A stretch of 64,000 bases of DNA from Paraburkholderia phytofirmans OLGA172. GTDB taxonomy: Bacteria > Pseudomonadota > Gammaproteobacteria > Burkholderiales > Burkholderiaceae. Location: NCBI RefSeq assembly GCF_001634365.1, contig NZ_CP014581.1, positions 1-64,000 of the forward strand. The letters run 5' to 3'. The notes below the pieces were generated by a model. The model had not been told where the DNA came from. It did not search any database and saw only the letters and a program-made list of their open reading frames with translations. The position numbers and the translations under genes were made by a program. Shown here piece after piece: positions 61,164 through 64,000 of the stretch (within the stretch, counting starts at the first letter, position 1; each line of letters opens with the position of its first letter).

Positions 61164-61685
61164 ATGCTGACTGACGAACAAAAAACACTTATTAAAAAAG
61201 GTCTGGGCAAGGGTGTCGCCGATACTCAAATCGCGGAGTCCATCGGCGCGAAGCACATGCAGGTCTTTTCCTATCGCAAGCAACTAGGCATCACGGCCAG
61301 CCAGGTACTGGAGATTCGCTACGACACGTGGATCCGCCTGCTCGAGTCCGGCATGAGCGTCGACCTCGTGGCCTCGCTCTACAAGGTTAAGCCCGAGTCC
61401 GTCTTGAACACGCTGTACCGCAAGCGGAAATTTTCCTACACCGAGGCGAAGAAGCGCGGCCAGAAGGCGATCGAGGCGGGTTTTCGGAAGGCAATGGGCC
61501 TGACGGCGCAGGACGTCAGGGAGCAGCGGCTGGAGACATGGCTGAAGCTTTTCGATTCAGGCATGACGATCGATTCGATTGCGGACCTATACAAAGTAAA
61601 GGCGTCGACGGTGCGCAATGCGTTGAAAAAGCGAACGGCCGGCATGGAGCAGCCCGTGTGCGAGGGCGCTGCGTTCGACTGGTAG
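61164..61685 (+). CDS. Protein with repeated helix-turn-helix units
   Basis: A 173-residue basic protein with an internal repeat: RYDTWIRLLESGMSVDLVAS then LYKVKPESVLNTLYRKRK, and again RLETWLKLFDSGMTIDSIAD then LYKVKASTVRNALKKRTA. Each unit looks like a resolvase-type helix-turn-helix, and the N-terminus (ADTQIAESIGAKHMQVFSYR) may be a third. It probably binds DNA and regulates transfer genes. It resembles in layout the partial gene at 1-101. A strong terminator follows. Confidence 0.75.
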   Translation: MLTDEQKTLIKKGLGKGVADTQIAESIGAKHMQVFSYRKQLGITASQVLEIRYDTWIRLLESGMSVDLVASLYKVKPESVLNTLYRKRKFSYTEAKKRGQKAIEAGFRKAMGLTAQDVREQRLETWLKLFDSGMTIDSIADLYKVKASTVRNALKKRTAGMEQPVCEGAAFDW

Positions 61686-61702
61686 ACGGTGGCACCATAG
61701 AA

Positions 61703-61737
61703 AAAGGGCTGGTTTCGCATGCGAAAACCAGCCCTTT
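61703..61737. terminator. Bidirectional terminator containing palindrome copy 3
   Basis: AAAGGGCTGGTTT (61703-61715) pairs with AAACCAGCCCTTT (61725-61737); A- and T-runs flank it. The palindrome TTTCGCATGCGAAA (61713-61726), identical to those at 94 and 15375, forms its top. Confidence 0.85.
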
Positions 61738-61797
61738 CTATTTCCTGTTCAGCGCGGCCAGACCGTCACCGTTGCGACGCGGCAACTCAGCCGATGC

Positions 61798-61992
61798 TCA
61801 ATACCCCGAGCGGCCGTTCATGCCGAACTTGTTCTTCGGACCCGGTGCGCCCAGGCCAACCCCGTTGTGATTTATCCCTTTTGCCGGGCCACCATAAGAA
61901 TTGCCACCGCTGTAGCCGCCGGGGCCTTCTGCAATCGGAATACGTTTGATCAGTTCGAGGACTTTCAGCGCCGCCTTTTTTAACATCGCCAT
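61798..61992 (-). CDS. Small Gly-rich protein
   Basis: A 64-residue protein. ATG 61992 follows AGAGGTGAAAA on the bottom strand. A basic amphipathic N-terminal helix (MLKKAALKVLELIKRI) is followed by a Gly/Asn-rich tail (EGPGGYSGGNSYGGPAKG, ending GRSGY). The layout recalls small secreted or surface-active peptides, but no peptidase, modification or immunity gene is adjacent. Function unknown. Confidence 0.6.
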   Translation of the reverse strand: MAMLKKAALKVLELIKRIPIAEGPGGYSGGNSYGGPAKGINHNGVGLGAPGPKNKFGMNGRSGY

Positions 61993-62187
61993 TTTTCACC
62001 TCTAATTTTCATTGATTTTCTTTCACACTAGCACAAAAGAGTTCTCACCGAAACCCCTCTCTTTTAACGCCAGATTTTCGAATTAATACCAGAGTCAGCG
62101 GATCGGCTTCGCACGTACGTGTATTCATTTACAGTCGATCAATGGGCTCTGCTGATCGGCTATCGATGGGGGAACTGGCGCGTGACC

Positions 62188-62697
62188 CTACACCACCGGT
62201 TTAGCCGTTCGCGGACCGCGGCCGGTTGCCGACGCTCGGAAGGCGCGGCGACTCGATTCGAAGATGCCGAGCATGGAGGCGAAAAAGGCTGCGACAAACA
62301 CAGCGATTCCGTAGCCACCCCACAGGAATTTACTCGCTTCCGATGTGCGCTTTTCAATCGGTTGTTCCGAGAATCCGAGGGTCTTGCATATGATCGGTGG
62401 CAATGCGGCCTCGGTCTTCTCGCCGCTCGCCAATTTGCGGACGTCAGGATCCTTGCATGTTTGCACGGTCACGTACCCGTCTTGAGCTGTAGGATATTTG
62501 GCTACATCGGAGACGTATTGATAGAACTCGCGTGGAATCGTCGAGAACGAAAATCCGCTGTACAGGGCCAGCGCGACGCAGAGAAGCACACTCGGCACAG
62601 CGAACAGCGTGTAGAACGCCCACTTGGCCCAAAAAGCTATATGCCGTACGACGGTCCATGCGGCCTCGAGCTGGGTCTGCAAAGCTTCCTGATTCAT
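62188..62697 (-). CDS. Membrane protein with two transmembrane segments
   Basis: A 169-residue protein with membrane helices near 24-48 (WAFYTLFAVPSVLLCVALAL) and 128-147 (FLWGGYGIAVFVAAFFASML). The loop between them carries two Cys and is probably periplasmic. The C-terminus is basic. It lies in the minus-strand group that enters from the right edge and may belong to the mating apparatus. No family recognised. Confidence 0.7.
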   Translation of the reverse strand: MNQEALQTQLEAAWTVVRHIAFWAKWAFYTLFAVPSVLLCVALALYSGFSFSTIPREFYQYVSDVAKYPTAQDGYVTVQTCKDPDVRKLASGEKTEAALPPIICKTLGFSEQPIEKRTSEASKFLWGGYGIAVFVAAFFASMLGIFESSRRAFRASATGRGPRTAKPVV

Positions 62698-62793
62698 AGA
62701 TCACCTTAACGTTGGTTATTGCCGGAGGAAATCCCCTGCCGACTATCTTTAAATGGCGCTCGCGCACGAAAACCGGCAAAGCCGGTTGCGAAA

Positions 62794-63738
62794 TTACTGC
62801 GGGGCCTGCGAACCACGCGACGTGCTGTCGCTAATTGCCCTCAATAGACCATGCCGGACGCGATCCAATTTGGCTGCGGTAGTTTTCCTGTCGGCCTCTC
62901 TGCGTTCACTTCCGTGCGTCCATGCCTCCTGAAGCTCGGTGTCGTCTTGCAGGAGATGCGGCATCGGCTCGCAAGAAAAGAGATACCCGGCGAGCTCGGC
63001 AAACGCCCACGCATCCGACCTGTGCCGGTCGAAGGCTTCGGTGCCGACATCGCCCGAAGTGACCAGAAGCCACATAAGCGCTGACTCAACGCGGGCATTG
63101 AGCGCCAGGCTGAAAAGGCTTTCTGCTGCCGCATCGTCGGTCGGCGAATCGGGCCAGAGCCTCTCAAGCATCAACAGGGCGGCGCTATCACACGCATCGA
63201 ACCGATCGTCTTCGGGCGAGCGGCGATCATCGTCGTCCGGATCCTGGCAATACGGCGGAACCGGCCCGAGGTCTTCGCCCTTCCTGACGGATTGCAGCAG
63301 CCATTCGAAATGACCCTCGCGCGCCAGAAACGCGCAGTTGTCCACACCGTACGCGTTGGTCAAAGACCAGCCATCGCATTCCCGCCAGAGTGTGTAGCCG
63401 TGGAAGTCGTAGCTCCCTTCAGAAGCATTCACTTCGGCCATCAATTCGGCTGCGGTCGGCAGTGAGGCGAGCCACGTGGCGTGATTGTCGGCGGCCTTTC
63501 GTTGCGCTTCCTTTGACGTCGCATATCGTTGTGCTGCGTCGTGTATGGCCGCAAGCTCGGGAATCGCATCGAGCTGGGTCAGATCTACGTCGGGTGCAGT
63601 CAGCGCTGTTTCGAACGCATGATCGAAGGCGGAGTATAAGTCGCCCCAATCTGGTTCGTTGAGCACGGCGAGGAAAGCAGTTGCTACCGCAACCAAGCCA
63701 GTATCAGGCACGACTTTTTCAACAGTGTCCTCTATCAC
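62794..63738 (-). CDS. Hypothetical acidic protein
   Basis: A 314-residue, acidic, mostly helical soluble protein. GTG 63738 is preceded by GGAGGAAAG on the bottom strand and is better placed than ATG 63813, which lies in the hairpin after the upstream gene. The middle has a Cys/Asp-rich stretch (PPYCQDPDDDDRRSPEDDRF). No family recognised. Its place among presumed transfer genes gives no clear role. Confidence 0.68.
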   Translation of the reverse strand: MIEDTVEKVVPDTGLVAVATAFLAVLNEPDWGDLYSAFDHAFETALTAPDVDLTQLDAIPELAAIHDAAQRYATSKEAQRKAADNHATWLASLPTAAELMAEVNASEGSYDFHGYTLWRECDGWSLTNAYGVDNCAFLAREGHFEWLLQSVRKGEDLGPVPPYCQDPDDDDRRSPEDDRFDACDSAALLMLERLWPDSPTDDAAAESLFSLALNARVESALMWLLVTSGDVGTEAFDRHRSDAWAFAELAGYLFSCEPMPHLLQDDTELQEAWTHGSERREADRKTTAAKLDRVRHGLLRAISDSTSRGSQAPQ

Positions 63739-63787
63739 CTTTCCTCCGGGACAACATCGGTTTCGCGGTTCGGGGCGTATTGTGTCG

Positions 63788-63814
63788 ACGTGGAGCGCAC
63801 CATCGCGCTCCACG
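63788..63814. terminator. Hairpin after the right-edge gene
   Basis: CGTGGAGCG pairs with CGCTCCACG, a perfect 9-bp stem about 15 bp after the stop of the minus gene at 63829. No T-run on either side. Confidence 0.5.
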
Positions 63815-63828
63815 TATCAGGGATGGAC

Positions 63829-63999
63829 TCAACCCGGCCCGCGTCTGACAAATCTCGACTTCGGCTCGGCAGCCGGTGGCCTCGGCGCCGGTTTTGCCGG
63901 AGTATCGGTGTTGCCAAGACGCGTACGGGACGAAGCGCCCGCTGACCGGCCTGCGTCGACCACGTTGTCTGCCACGTTTGCTGCCGTTCTCGCAACGGT
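63829..63999 (-). CDS. C-terminal end of a gene cut by the window edge
   Basis: The bottom strand reads 56 codons from the edge to TGA 63831-63829. The end is Ala/Pro/Arg-rich (GNTDTPAKPAPRPPAAEPKS) and looks like the flexible tail of a larger membrane or secretion protein. The rest lies outside, so the function cannot be told. Confidence 0.6.
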   Translation of the reverse strand, partial: TVARTAANVADNVVDAGRSAGASSRTRLGNTDTPAKPAPRPPAAEPKSRFVRRGPG

Positions 64000-64000
64000 G

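Noticed and set aside
60919..61170. 83-codon frame before the HTH gene
   Set aside because: Low-complexity Gly/Pro/Ser content, no clear ribosome binding site, and it overlaps the start of the HTH gene.

Overview
The window looks like part of a large conjugative plasmid from a Burkholderiales bacterium (Burkholderia, Paraburkholderia or Caballeronia type). The reasons are high G+C, a ParA/ParB and KorA-like partition and control block, an RPA-family replication initiator with an iteron origin, small families typical of such replicons (DUF3560, DUF3717, ArdC), a MOBF relaxase and a TraD-type coupling protein. I see no rRNA, tRNA, CRISPR array or transposase.

Layout. 1-101: start of a minus-strand HTH-like gene cut by the window edge. 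476-4720: small gene, parA, parB, terminator, KorA/TrfB-like regulator and repA. 4849-6526: minus-strand pair, an HNH endonuclease and an unknown partner. 6802-7506: tail-anchored membrane protein. 7576-8605: origin with eleven 17-bp iterons and a perfect DnaA box. 9.5-43.2 kb: the striking part, a strictly plus-strand array of small gene sets. Each set is preceded, 14-50 nt before the first start codon, by a copy of a 350-550 bp non-coding element that I call R (R1-R13). Intrinsic terminators or strong hairpins usually close the preceding set. The gene sets include a PP-loop/PAPS-reductase-like protein with a DUF6884 protein, ArdC antirestriction, a DUF3560-methyltransferase, a second N6-adenine-type methyltransferase, two lipoproteins, a large ParB-like protein, a TOPRIM primase, a secreted phospholipase-D-type nuclease, DUF3717 and many orphan proteins. 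44.3-45.8 kb: dyad-rich, gene-poor oriT candidate zone. 45779-52508: tightly overlapping operon with an RHH protein, coupling protein and MOBF relaxase-helicase. 52.6-58.4 kb: minus-strand exported proteins, including two TraN-like Cys-rich proteins. 58.5-60.7 kb: secretion ATPase and DsbA-like protein. 61-64 kb: an HTH protein, then minus-strand genes running off the end.

Main result. The R elements appear to be a multicopy structured element. Copies that differ in sequence keep several helices through compensatory changes, most clearly a long-range helix (24 perfect base pairs in R12, rebuilt with other bases in R3 and R13). They do not keep a reading frame. Because terminators often sit just 5' of R, R probably supplies the promoter or leader for each gene set.

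Interpretation (inference). If oriT lies at 44.3-45.8 kb and the bottom strand is transferred leftwards, the 34-kb array is the leading region. Every gene in it then uses the transferred strand as template, as in F-like leading regions, where folded single-strand promoters (Frpo) drive early anti-defence genes. R could be a large, highly repeated version of that idea, or a structured leader RNA class I do not recognise. Caveat: 17.0-20.7 kb carries about seven frame breaks and a 23-bp duplication next to R copies with homopolymer differences, so either local sequence error or real decay must be considered.
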